This document shows positions 27,162 through 34,836 of a stretch of DNA of 64,000 nt, piece after piece (position 1 is the first letter of the stretch; each line of letters opens with the position of its first letter). Source of the stretch: Mucilaginibacter endophyticus (GTDB taxonomy: Bacteria > Bacteroidota > Bacteroidia > Sphingobacteriales > Sphingobacteriaceae); assembly GCF_003351025.1 (NCBI RefSeq), contig NZ_QPCG01000001.1, positions 441,949 to 505,948 on the forward strand. Direction: 5' to 3'. Position numbers and translations under genes: made by a program. The notes under the pieces were generated by a model, which was given only the letters and a program-made list of their open reading frames with translations, had not been told where the DNA came from and made no database searches.

Positions 27162-28703
27162 ATGACCCTGTTTAACTCCGTATTTACCTGGTTCATGAAA
27201 AAGCGGATCCACCAGATTGAGCTTTTTATGAAATACCCGAATGAAGTGCAGGAAGAATGGTTTGAGCAACTGGTATCAGTTGCCGAAAATACCGAGTGGG
27301 GTAAAAAATACCATTATAAAAGTATCGAAAACCTGAGCCAGTTTAAGGAGCGGGTCCCTATACAAAACTACGATACTTTAAAGCCCTTTATTGAGCGGAT
27401 GCTCAAAGGCGAAAAGAATGTGTTGTGGCCGTCGGAAATCCGCTGGTTTGCCAAATCATCGGGCACTACCAGTGATAGGAGCAAATTTATTCCGGTAAGT
27501 GAAGAAGCACTTGAAGAATGCCACTTTAAAGGAGGTAAGGACTTGCTTACCATTTATTTTAATAACCAGCCCAATCCCCGCATGTTTACGGGGAAGATCT
27601 TGACGCTTGGAGGCAGTCACCAGATCAGCCAATTAAGTCCGGATACCTCATTCGGCGATCTTTCGGCGGTGATCATGAAAAATCTGCCTATGTGGGCCGA
27701 GTTTCACCGTACACCACATTTGGATATTGCCCTGCTCGAAAACTTTGAGGAAAAGATTGAAAAGATAGCCCATGCTACCAAGGATGTAAACGTTACCAGT
27801 ATCAGCGGCGTACCTACCTGGAACCTGGTGCTGTTTAAACGCATATTGGAGATAACCGGCAAAAAGAACCTGCTTGAAGTGTGGCCCAACCTTGAAATGT
27901 ACTTTCATGGAGCGGTGAATTTTACGCCTTACCGCGAGCAGTTTAAAAAGCTGATCCCGAACGAGGAAATGTATTACCTCGAAAATTATAACGCGTCCGA
28001 AGGTTTCTTCGGTATTCAGGATACCAAAGAGCCCGGCGATATGCTGCTCATGCTCGACTATGGCATCTTTTATGAGTTTTTACCACTCGAACACCTGCAC
28101 GACGAGAACCCTGAAACCCTCACCCTGGATGAGGTAGAACTGAATAAAAATTACGCGCTCATCATATCAACAAATGCAGGCCTGTGGCGGTACATGATAG
28201 GGGATACCATCAAATTTTCATCGCTTGCTCCGTTCAGGATCCAGATCACCGGCCGCACAAAGCATTTTATCAATGCCTTTGGCGAGGAAGTGATCATTGA
28301 CAACGCCGAACGTGCCCTGGAAGAAGCCTGTATGCAAACAGGTGCCATTATTAGGGAATACACCGCCGCCCCGGTTTATTTCAGCGGCGACGACTGTGGC
28401 GCCCATGAATGGATCATTGAGTTTGAAAAGAAACCTGCCGAGTTTGAGCGCTTTGTCGACCTGCTGGATGAAACCCTGCGCCGTATTAATTCCGACTATG
28501 ATGCCAAACGTTTTAAAGACCTTGCCCTGCGCCGCCCGATAGTGCGCCGTGCGCCTGACGGCACTTTTTTTAATTGGATGCGGGAAAAAGGAAAGTTGGG
28601 CGGTCAGCATAAGGTGCCACGTCTGGCTAATGACCGGGAATATGTTGATGCCATTTTGAAGATGATGGAACCGGCTTTTCAGAATCAGGACTTTAAGAAT
28701 TAA
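27162..28703 (+). CDS. GH3 auxin-responsive promoter family protein (acyl-acid-amido synthetase-like)
   Basis: 513 residues covering the whole GH3 fold of the ANL adenylating superfamily. Visible are the nucleotide loop FAKSSGTTSDRSKFIPVS (about residues 100-117), the middle motif YLENYNASEGFFGIQ (about 269-283), and YALIISTNAGLWRYMIGDT (about 329-347). GH3 enzymes adenylate a carboxylic acid and transfer it to an amine; plant members conjugate amino acids to auxin or jasmonate. The bacterial substrate is unknown. The 6-bp spacing after lptB implies one transcript, which hints at an envelope-lipid or small acyl-acid role, though this is only inference. Confidence 0.9.
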   Translation: MTLFNSVFTWFMKKRIHQIELFMKYPNEVQEEWFEQLVSVAENTEWGKKYHYKSIENLSQFKERVPIQNYDTLKPFIERMLKGEKNVLWPSEIRWFAKSSGTTSDRSKFIPVSEEALEECHFKGGKDLLTIYFNNQPNPRMFTGKILTLGGSHQISQLSPDTSFGDLSAVIMKNLPMWAEFHRTPHLDIALLENFEEKIEKIAHATKDVNVTSISGVPTWNLVLFKRILEITGKKNLLEVWPNLEMYFHGAVNFTPYREQFKKLIPNEEMYYLENYNASEGFFGIQDTKEPGDMLLMLDYGIFYEFLPLEHLHDENPETLTLDEVELNKNYALIISTNAGLWRYMIGDTIKFSSLAPFRIQITGRTKHFINAFGEEVIIDNAERALEEACMQTGAIIREYTAAPVYFSGDDCGAHEWIIEFEKKPAEFERFVDLLDETLRRINSDYDAKRFKDLALRRPIVRRAPDGTFFNWMREKGKLGGQHKVPRLANDREYVDAILKMMEPAFQNQDFKN

Positions 28704-28724
28704 GAAGCAAGAAAGATACTAAGC

Positions 28725-28862
28725 GATGTCATTTCGATAGAGCAAGTTTGGAATGAGCGTTGGGGGTGAACGAGAAATCTTATACGCCCTGCAAAACGAA
28801 TTTGTGCAGTCCGGTTTACATGGCGTATAAGATTTCTCCTCGTTCCTCGTCGAAATGACATC
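28725..28862. repeat. TGTCATTTCGA / GAAATCTTATACGCC nested palindrome (copy 1)
   Basis: Outer arms gatgtcatttcga (28725-28737) and tcgaaatgacatc (28850-28862), inner arms gagaaatcttatacgcc (28772-28788) and ggcgtataagatttctc (28822-28838). It lies between convergent genes and may also terminate both transcripts. Two further copies lie at 55874 and 56070. Confidence 0.85.
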
Positions 28863-28882
28863 ATTTTTTGTTTACTCGAAAC

Positions 28883-29734
28883 TTACTGGCAAGCCTCCCA
28901 AACCTTTACCGCTTCTACAGCATACTTCACATCATGTACCCTTAAAATACTGGCACCTTTCATTAATGCGATAGTATTTAAAACCGTTGTGCCATTCAAT
29001 GCTTCATCTGCCGTATTACCTAACAAACCATAGATCATCCTTTTGCGGGAAATACCGGTAAGCACGGGCAAACCCAGCAGATCAAATTCATTCATGCGGT
29101 TCATTAGCGTATAGCTATGTTCCGCTTTTTTGGCAAAGCCAAAGCCAGGATCAAGGATTACATCGTGAACGCCAAGGCGTTTCAACTCACCATATTTGGA
29201 TACAAAATAATCGAATACCTCGCTAAATACATCATCGTAATCGGCCATTTGGTTCATGGTTTGCGGGGTGCCTTTCATGTGCATGAGGATATAGGGCACA
29301 TTTAAACGGGCAACGGTGGTGAACATATCAATATCAAGCGTACCGCCCGAAATATCATTGATGATGTGCGCGCCTCCCTTAATGGCAGCTTCGGCAACGC
29401 CCGCGCGAAAAGTATCTATCGACATAATGGCTTCCGGGAATTGGGCGGCAATGGCTTCAACTACAGGCAATAGCCTGTCTGTTTCTTCCTGCGCCGAAAT
29501 ATCAACCGCACCGGGGCGCGATGAATATGCGCCGATATCCAAAAATGTTGCGCCATCGCTCAGCATTTTTTGTGCCTGAAGCAAGGCTTCATCAATACCG
29601 GGCTTACGGCTGTCGGCAAAAAACGAATCGGGGGTGATATTGATGATGCCCATCACCTTTGGCGACGACAAGTCGATTAGTTTGCCGCCTGCATTGATAG
29701 TAACTTTTTTACGGAAAAATGTATCTTTTACCAC
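28883..29734 (-). CDS. folP: Dihydropteroate synthase
   Basis: 283 residues from the GTG at 29734. An upstream open extension exists, but the promoter (-7 element TAACTTTA at 29774-29767) lies inside it, so the start must be downstream. The enzyme joins para-aminobenzoate to dihydropterin pyrophosphate in folate synthesis. Motifs are VMGIINITPDSFFADSRK, MSIDTFRAGVAEAAIKGGAH, IINDISGG, ILDPGFGFAK and TGISRKRMI. The gene is divergent from the DUF1599 operon and shares a palindromic promoter region with it. Confidence 0.95.
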   Translation of the reverse strand: MVKDTFFRKKVTINAGGKLIDLSSPKVMGIINITPDSFFADSRKPGIDEALLQAQKMLSDGATFLDIGAYSSRPGAVDISAQEETDRLLPVVEAIAAQFPEAIMSIDTFRAGVAEAAIKGGAHIINDISGGTLDIDMFTTVARLNVPYILMHMKGTPQTMNQMADYDDVFSEVFDYFVSKYGELKRLGVHDVILDPGFGFAKKAEHSYTLMNRMNEFDLLGLPVLTGISRKRMIYGLLGNTADEALNGTTVLNTIALMKGASILRVHDVKYAVEAVKVWEACQ

Positions 29735-29766
29735 GGTTAGTTGGGTGTTGTAAAGTTTGAATGTGG

Positions 29767-29784
29767 TAAAGTTAATTAACTTTG
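29767..29784. promoter_or_regulatory. Divergent palindromic promoter between folP and the DUF1599 operon
   Basis: AAAGTTAATTAACTTT (29768-29783) is a perfect palindrome. Each half forms a -7 element: TAACTTTG for the plus strand (29777-29784, with TTTG at 29756-29759) and TAACTTTA for folP on the minus strand (29774-29767). Confidence 0.6.
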
Positions 29785-29845
29785 TAAGCATGGGCTTCAC
29801 AAGCCTGCAACATTTAAACATTACAACATTCAAATACATCATCCT

Positions 29846-30400
29846 TTGAGTAATAAAGACACAGCAGCAGAATACGAAGGCGTAATTAATATATGTAAAG
29901 GCCTTTTCATGAAAAAGACCCGCGATTATGGTACCGCCTGGCGCATCCTTCGTCCGCAATCCATCACCGATCAGATTTTTATCAAAGCACAGCGCATTCG
30001 CACCCTCGAAGAAAAGAAAATATCAAAGGTAGGGGATGATATTACCGGCGAATACATAGGCATTGTTAACTACTGCGTGATTGCCATGATGCAGCTGGAA
30101 TGCGGCCCTGAAATGTCGACCGAACTTAATCCTGATCATGTAAGTGAAATGTTTGACGCAAAGGTGAACGAGACTAAAGAACTCATGTTTGCCAAAAACC
30201 ACGATTATGGCGAAGCCTGGCGCGATATGCGCATCAGCTCACTAACCGACCTGATATTGATGAAGCTGCTCCGCGTGAAACAAATAGAAGATAATAAAGG
30301 CCTTACCGAGGCATCGGAGGGCGTGAAAGCTAATTACCAGGATATGCTGAATTATGCTGTTTTCGCGCTCATTAAGCTTAATGTACACCTGGGTAAATAA
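29846..30400 (+). CDS. DUF1599 protein with two tandem domain copies
   Basis: 184 residues built from two copies of the same domain about 93 residues apart: DYGTAWRILRPQSITDQIFI at 27-46 and DYGEAWRDMRISSLTDLILM at 120-139, each followed by K...R(I/V)..(L/I)E and ending in a hydrophobic helix (NYCVIAMMQL, NYAVFALIKL). I believe DUF1599 has been linked to nucleotide-modification loci, but no function is proven here. The start is a TTG, as no in-frame ATG lies between the predicted transcription start and the conserved sequence. It is the first gene of a four-gene operon. Confidence 0.85.
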   Translation: MSNKDTAAEYEGVINICKGLFMKKTRDYGTAWRILRPQSITDQIFIKAQRIRTLEEKKISKVGDDITGEYIGIVNYCVIAMMQLECGPEMSTELNPDHVSEMFDAKVNETKELMFAKNHDYGEAWRDMRISSLTDLILMKLLRVKQIEDNKGLTEASEGVKANYQDMLNYAVFALIKLNVHLGK

Positions 30401-30405
30401 GGCTT

Positions 30406-31572
30406 ATGAAAAAAACATCATCAAACAGCGCCGTTATATGGATTCCCCGTTTATTGGTGGGGCTGTTATTTATATTTTCGGGACTGATCAAGGCTAATGA
30501 CCCGCTTGGTTTTTCGTACAAGCTGGTTGAATACTTTGAGGTTTTTCATATGACGTTCCTGAACGGCCTGGCGCTTACTATGGCTATTGTGCTGTGTGCG
30601 CTTGAAATGCTGCTGGGTTTTGCCCTGCTCATTGGGGCACGTGCTGTTAAGGTGGCCTGGGGATTGCTGCTGCTGATCATCTTTTTCGGCTTCTTAACTT
30701 TTTATTCGGCCTTTTTTAAAGTAGTGCAAACCTGTGGTTGCTTTGGTGATGCTATTCCGTTAACGCCCTGGCAGTCGTTCACTAAAGATATGGTGTTGCT
30801 GGCTTTGGTGCTGATATTGTTTATTAAACGTAAGCAGATCACACCTTTGTTTAACGCAAAGGTTGGCGATAAATGGTTAATCTGTGCTGCCCTTGTTTCG
30901 GTTGGTTTCGGGGTATACACTTATAATTTTTCGCCGATTATTGATTTTCTGCCATATAAAATAGGTGCTAACCTGCCCGATGAAATGAAGATTCCGCCGG
31001 GTGCCCCGCTTGATGAATTTGAGTTGACTTATCACCTCAAAAATAAAAAGACAGGCGCTACCAAGGTGATGAATGACAAGGAATACCTTAAATCCAATAT
31101 CTGGAAAGATACCAACTGGGAAGTGATCGGCGATCCGGAAAATCGCCTGGTAAAAAAAGGATATGAACCTAAAATTCGTGACCTGGCTATCCAGGACGCA
31201 CAAAGGAACGATTATACTAAAGAATTACTTTCGAGCCCGTTTTATAGCCTGTTCATAGTAGCTTATGACCTGAGTGAAACGGATACAGATGCTATCAATC
31301 GCTTAAACGCGCTGGCCATCAATCTGACAGATAATTATAACATCCGTACCATATTGCTTACGTCAAATTCGGCGGCTGATGCAAAAGCTTTCGCGAAGGA
31401 GCACAAATTGATCAGCGAAGTATTTTATGCAGATGGTGTTCCGCTGAAATCAATGGTGCGCTCTAACCCGGGTGTTTTACTGATGAAGAACGGCACCGTG
31501 GTTAACAAATGGCATTATCATTCGGTACCTAAGTATGAGGATATCGTAAAACAGTACCTGCAGAAACAATAA
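30406..31572 (+). CDS. DoxX/MauE-like membrane protein with thioredoxin-like C-terminal domain
   Basis: 388 residues. The N-terminal half is a membrane domain (helices near 12-30, 50-77, 80-105, 120-137, 153-170) with the CGCFGD motif shared by MauE/DoxX-like proteins. A periplasmic linker follows, then a C-terminal domain (about 265-385) resembling a thioredoxin fold (FYSLFIVAYDLSETDTDAIN, NPGVLLMKNGTVVNKWHYHS) but without a CxxC pair. In other systems such membrane domains handle electrons or disulfides for periplasmic proteins. It lies 5 bp after the DUF1599 gene and 1 bp before the next, so it is tightly co-transcribed. Confidence 0.85.
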   Translation: MKKTSSNSAVIWIPRLLVGLLFIFSGLIKANDPLGFSYKLVEYFEVFHMTFLNGLALTMAIVLCALEMLLGFALLIGARAVKVAWGLLLLIIFFGFLTFYSAFFKVVQTCGCFGDAIPLTPWQSFTKDMVLLALVLILFIKRKQITPLFNAKVGDKWLICAALVSVGFGVYTYNFSPIIDFLPYKIGANLPDEMKIPPGAPLDEFELTYHLKNKKTGATKVMNDKEYLKSNIWKDTNWEVIGDPENRLVKKGYEPKIRDLAIQDAQRNDYTKELLSSPFYSLFIVAYDLSETDTDAINRLNALAINLTDNYNIRTILLTSNSAADAKAFAKEHKLISEVFYADGVPLKSMVRSNPGVLLMKNGTVVNKWHYHSVPKYEDIVKQYLQKQ

Positions 31573-31573
31573 A

Positions 31574-32632
31574 ATGATCCCCTACCTGCTCCGCAAATTA
31601 GTATACGGACTGGCAGTAATGCTGGGGGTAGTGGTTGTTGTTTTTTTTCTGTTCAATATCCTGCCTGTCGACCCGGCCCGCATGACCCAGGGGCAGCGTG
31701 CCGATGTTCAATCGTTACAGGCTGTACGTAAAGAGTTCGGGCTGGATAAACCCGTGCCCGTGCAGTTTGCCTATTATCTGAATGATCTTTCGCCTTTAGG
31801 GATCCATCTTAATACGGCTGATGAGCAGCAACGTTATAGCTATGTTAAACTGTTCCCGGTAAGTAAAAGCAAGGTACTGGCGCTGAAATGGCCTTACCTG
31901 AGGCGTTCATACCAAACCCGTAAGGATGTGGCTTCGCTGTTGATGGAGGTAATCCCTAATACATTGGTGCTTGCCGCCGCTGCTATGATCTTCGCTATCA
32001 TTATCGGGGTGTTTTTAGGTGTGGCGAGCGCGGTAAATAAAGATACCTGGATTGATAAGCTGGCGCTGAGTTTTTCAACGCTGGGTATATCGGCTCCGTC
32101 CTTTTTTGCGGGGATCATTATTGCCTGGATATTTGGTTTTGTACTGAGTAATTATACACATCTCAACATGTCGGGTAGTTTGTATAGCTATGATCCTTTT
32201 AAAGGCGAAGTGATCACGTTAAAAAATCTTGTACTGCCGGTCATTACTTTAGGCTTGCGGCCGCTGGCTATTATTGTACAGCTTACCCGTAATGCCATGC
32301 TTGATGTTTTAGGTCAGGATTATATCCGTACTGCAAAAGCCAAGGGTTTGAGCAACCGGACAATCATTTATCGCCACGCGCTAAAAAATGCCATGAACCC
32401 GGTTATTACCGCTATAGCCAACTGGTTTGCATCGTTGCTGGCAGGTTCGTTTTTTGTGGAATACATTTTTGGTTACAACGGATTGGGTAAAGCGACGGTT
32501 GATGCGCTGGAAATGTCGGATTTTCCGGTGGTAATGGGCTCTATATTGTTTATCGCGTTTATATTTGTGGTGATCAGTATCCTGGTGGATGTAATTTATG
32601 TTTGGATTGATCCGCGGGTAAAATTAAGCTGA
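31574..32632 (+). CDS. OppB/DppB-type ABC transporter permease, without partners
   Basis: 352 residues. N-terminal helix with LLRKLVYGLAVMLGVVVVVF (typical OppB start), then LFNILPVDPARMTQGQ and EFGLDKPVPVQFAYYL. The membrane domain (about 125-345) contains the ATPase-contact loop DYIRTAKAKGLSNRTIIYRH (EAA motif, about 250-270) and FFVEYIFGYNGLG. It belongs to the oligopeptide/nickel permease family and would need a second permease (OppC), ATPases and a binding protein, none of which are encoded in the cluster. It lies 1 bp after the DoxX-like gene. Confidence 0.9.
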   Translation: MIPYLLRKLVYGLAVMLGVVVVVFFLFNILPVDPARMTQGQRADVQSLQAVRKEFGLDKPVPVQFAYYLNDLSPLGIHLNTADEQQRYSYVKLFPVSKSKVLALKWPYLRRSYQTRKDVASLLMEVIPNTLVLAAAAMIFAIIIGVFLGVASAVNKDTWIDKLALSFSTLGISAPSFFAGIIIAWIFGFVLSNYTHLNMSGSLYSYDPFKGEVITLKNLVLPVITLGLRPLAIIVQLTRNAMLDVLGQDYIRTAKAKGLSNRTIIYRHALKNAMNPVITAIANWFASLLAGSFFVEYIFGYNGLGKATVDALEMSDFPVVMGSILFIAFIFVVISILVDVIYVWIDPRVKLS

Positions 32633-32642
32633 AGAAATTTTT

Positions 32643-33152
32643 ATGAAATACTTTATTGTGGGCTTTATGGGCTGTGGCAAAACAACCTGGAGCCGCAAAC
32701 TCGCCGCCAAATGGGGCTACGAATTTATTGATCTTGATCATGTGCTTGAAGCCAAAGCAGGAATGAGTATTGCCGAATATTTTTCATCTTTTGGCGAAGA
32801 CGCCTTCCGCAAGCTGGAATCACAGGTTTTGAAGGAAACCGATTACCCTGAAAATATAGTAGTATCAACAGGGGGAGGCTTGCCTTGCTTTTTTGATAAT
32901 ATGGATTGGATGAAAGCCAACGGCAAAACGCTGTATATTAAACTATCACCTAAAACCTTAGCCGACAGGTTGGAGAACAGCAAAACCATTCGCCCGGTAT
33001 TACAAGGAAAAAAAGGCGATGAACTGGTTGAATTTATAACCGGTAAACTGGCCGAACGTGAGGATTTTTATCTGCAGGCAACAAATATTGTTGAGGGGAT
33101 AGATATGTCGGTTGAGAAGCTGGAAGAGGCGTTAGGTGTTAAGGCCATTTAG
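32643..33152 (+). CDS. aroK: Shikimate kinase
   Basis: 169 residues, the normal length. Walker A VGFMGCGKTTWSRKLA (about 6-21), the shikimate-binding DLDH and FRKLE, the conserved VVSTGGGLPC (about 77-86), and the lid region with NSKTIRPVLQG. It phosphorylates shikimate at O3 in aromatic amino-acid synthesis. It is the last gene of the DUF1599 operon (10-bp gap), and its end overlaps the convergent toxin gene by 14 bp. Confidence 0.95.
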   Translation: MKYFIVGFMGCGKTTWSRKLAAKWGYEFIDLDHVLEAKAGMSIAEYFSSFGEDAFRKLESQVLKETDYPENIVVSTGGGLPCFFDNMDWMKANGKTLYIKLSPKTLADRLENSKTIRPVLQGKKGDELVEFITGKLAEREDFYLQATNIVEGIDMSVEKLEEALGVKAI

Positions 33153-33444
33153 TATCACTCATCCGATTATCTAATATCGCTACAACTGAGATTTTATTTT
33201 TGGAGGTTGTGTAAAATACAGAAAGCTGTTTACTTAAAACCGCTCTGTGTACTTTGCTATTAATAGCGCTTTTAGGATAGAGTTGAGGGAACTTTACAAT
33301 AATGTTCTCAAATATTTCTAATAACTCATAAAATTTATTCACCTCTTTTTGCGTGAATTTATATAGGAGGTATGCTTTAATTGTTTCAGCGTTTGCAAAT
33401 GCACGAGTTGTGAAAAATACTGTTGGCAAAGTGTCTTTAGCCAT
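33139..33444 (-). CDS. RelE/ParE-family toxin
   Basis: 101 residues of ParE/RelE-like sequence: an N-terminal helical hairpin (ANAETIKAYLLYKFTQKEVN, KFYELLEIFENIIV) and a C-terminal beta-sheet (VHRAVLSKQLSVFYTTSKNK, ISVVAILDNRMS). Such toxins cleave ribosome-bound mRNA or poison gyrase; which one applies cannot be told. The start overlaps the upstream antitoxin gene by 8 bp, as usual for antitoxin-first pairs. The 3' end runs 14 bp into aroK. Confidence 0.8.
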   Translation of the reverse strand: MAKDTLPTVFFTTRAFANAETIKAYLLYKFTQKEVNKFYELLEIFENIIVKFPQLYPKSAINSKVHRAVLSKQLSVFYTTSKNKISVVAILDNRMSDTKWP

Positions 33445-33673
33445 TTTTTAGCTTAGTCCAAAATTCTGTTGAAGACATAACACGACCATTTTCTGCATCA
33501 TTAACGCCTTCATTTATATTCTGCTTTTGAGCATCTGTTAATTGCTCCCACCAATCTTTGTCCGACTTAGAACTTCTAAGGCCTTCTAAAAAAGTAAGCA
33601 TATTTGAGTCTGAAAGCTGCTCAATCCATGCTATAAGGTTTGATTTTGTTTTATTTAATTCAGCTACCGACAT
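33437..33673 (-). CDS. Antitoxin of the RelE/ParE pair
   Basis: 78 residues, acidic, starting MSVAELNKTKSNLIAWIEQL and ending EFWTKLKNG. It contains DWWEQLTDAQKQNINEGVND, a segment I recognise from small antitoxins paired with RelE/ParE toxins in Bacteroidota. No classic ribbon-helix-helix is evident, so DNA binding is uncertain. The assignment rests mainly on the overlapping toxin gene. Confidence 0.7.
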   Translation of the reverse strand: MSVAELNKTKSNLIAWIEQLSDSNMLTFLEGLRSSKSDKDWWEQLTDAQKQNINEGVNDAENGRVMSSTEFWTKLKNG

Positions 33674-33704
33674 GATATATTTGTTTTATACGAATTTAAT
33701 TATT

Positions 33705-34217
33705 CTACCTCAAATAAACCGCATCCTCTTCTGCGTCTTCCTCTTGAAGCACCACATCAACATGCTCTTTGATAACGGTTGAAAGGGCTACGCCGGCAAA
33801 GTCGGTAGTGATAGGGAAACTTTTGTGGTTACGGTCAACCAAAACTGCGGTGCGGAGCTTTTTTAGCGGCACATCTAAAAACACACCAAAGCCATAAGCT
33901 AACGTCTTACCGCTGTTCAGCACGTCATCAACCAGTATCACTACTTTGTTGCTGCATTCTTCAACCTCAAAATCAATGCTGGCACTCAGGCTGCTGCTTT
34001 GTTTTTCCAGCTCAATGGTAAGTATGCGGCTTTTAAAAGGGGCAATGCCGTCAAGAATGGTTTTCAGGCGTTCGGCAATGTGGTTACCGCGGGGCAGGAT
34101 ACCAGCTATCAGTATTTCATCCTCTTCAAAATTATCCTCCAGTATCTGGTAGGCCATCCTATCAAGCTTTTGCTGGATCTGTTGCTTATTTAATATGAGA
34201 AGCTTTTTTTCAGGCAT
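33705..34217 (-). CDS. PyrR-like phosphoribosyltransferase
   Basis: 170 residues of type I phosphoribosyltransferase fold with the PRPP-binding motif VVILVDDVLNSGKTLAYG (about 92-109) and an IAGILPRGNHIAERL loop (37-51). It resembles the PyrR subgroup, which in Firmicutes regulates pyrimidine genes by RNA binding and has uracil phosphoribosyltransferase activity. No pyrimidine gene is adjacent, so the role is open. The TA pair lies 31 bp downstream, between this gene and aroK. Confidence 0.85.
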   Translation of the reverse strand: MPEKKLLILNKQQIQQKLDRMAYQILEDNFEEDEILIAGILPRGNHIAERLKTILDGIAPFKSRILTIELEKQSSSLSASIDFEVEECSNKVVILVDDVLNSGKTLAYGFGVFLDVPLKKLRTAVLVDRNHKSFPITTDFAGVALSTVIKEHVDVVLQEEDAEEDAVYLR

Positions 34218-34302
34218 GTTATTGTTGTAACGTTGGCTAAACTGTGGTAAATATACAAGTAAGGCTCATACAAGCAACCCCACAGTTTTTAACTTTCAAT
34301 AA

Positions 34303-34698
34303 TTATTTCACGTACGGGAAAAATACAAAGTTTGCACCCTCGGGTACTACAACAAATACGCACATGTACTGATAAGGATCTTTGTAGCTATTGACAAAAC
34401 GTTCCTTTAATACGGGTTTTATAACGTCACGCTCTACAAACTCTTCCAGCGTAGATGCATGAATGCTCCATTCAGAGTTTAAGTCATGGCGGTCAAGTAT
34501 CAACTCGCCTAAACTTAGTTCATGCTGGTGGGCTATAAAAATAGGGTAAGACGAAAGACCTTCATTGATGATCTCTTCGGCTACCTCTTTAATTGATTCA
34601 TTAAAATATTTAAGGTCGCGCTCCAAACTTATCAGCGGACTATCAGCCGCCGGTTTATTGCGTTCGTTACTTTCGTTAAGCAGTTCTTCAGGGTTCAT
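34303..34698 (-). CDS. Conserved small protein of unknown function
   Basis: 131 residues with no signal peptide or membrane helix. It looks like a compact cytosolic domain: a helix LERDLKYFNESIKEVAEEII, then YPIFIAHQHELSLGELILDR, WSIHASTLEEFVERDVIKPV, and a final strand pair YMCVFVVVPEGANFVFFPYV. I do not recognise a named family, but the pattern of conserved-looking hydrophobics suggests a real gene. It stands between rlmD and the PyrR-like gene on the same strand. Confidence 0.75.
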   Translation of the reverse strand: MNPEELLNESNERNKPAADSPLISLERDLKYFNESIKEVAEEIINEGLSSYPIFIAHQHELSLGELILDRHDLNSEWSIHASTLEEFVERDVIKPVLKERFVNSYKDPYQYMCVFVVVPEGANFVFFPYVK

Positions 34699-34699
34699 G

Positions 34700-34836
34700 A
34701 CCGTTGATTTTTATTTTTGGGGATTACACCGATTTTGACCGTTGATGATTTTTGATTTCGTTGATTGCGCTGATCAAGGCTTTTTGCTATGAACTATGAT
34801 CCATGAACCATTTGCTAAAAAACTAACCTCCGACCT
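34700..34836. repeat. Periodic intergenic strings between rlmD and the small protein gene
   Basis: It contains GACCGTTGAT/GTTGATTGCGCTGAT words shared with 59737-59790, a CTATGAACTATGATCCATGAACCAT string (compare 58611, 26287), and ctaacctccgacctctaatc, the reverse complement of words near 9742. Confidence 0.45.

Noticed and set aside
28883..29959. Longer FolP start at 29959 or 29791
   Set aside because: The predicted promoter lies within this extension and the extra residues are not FolP-like; the GTG at 29734 fits the family start better.
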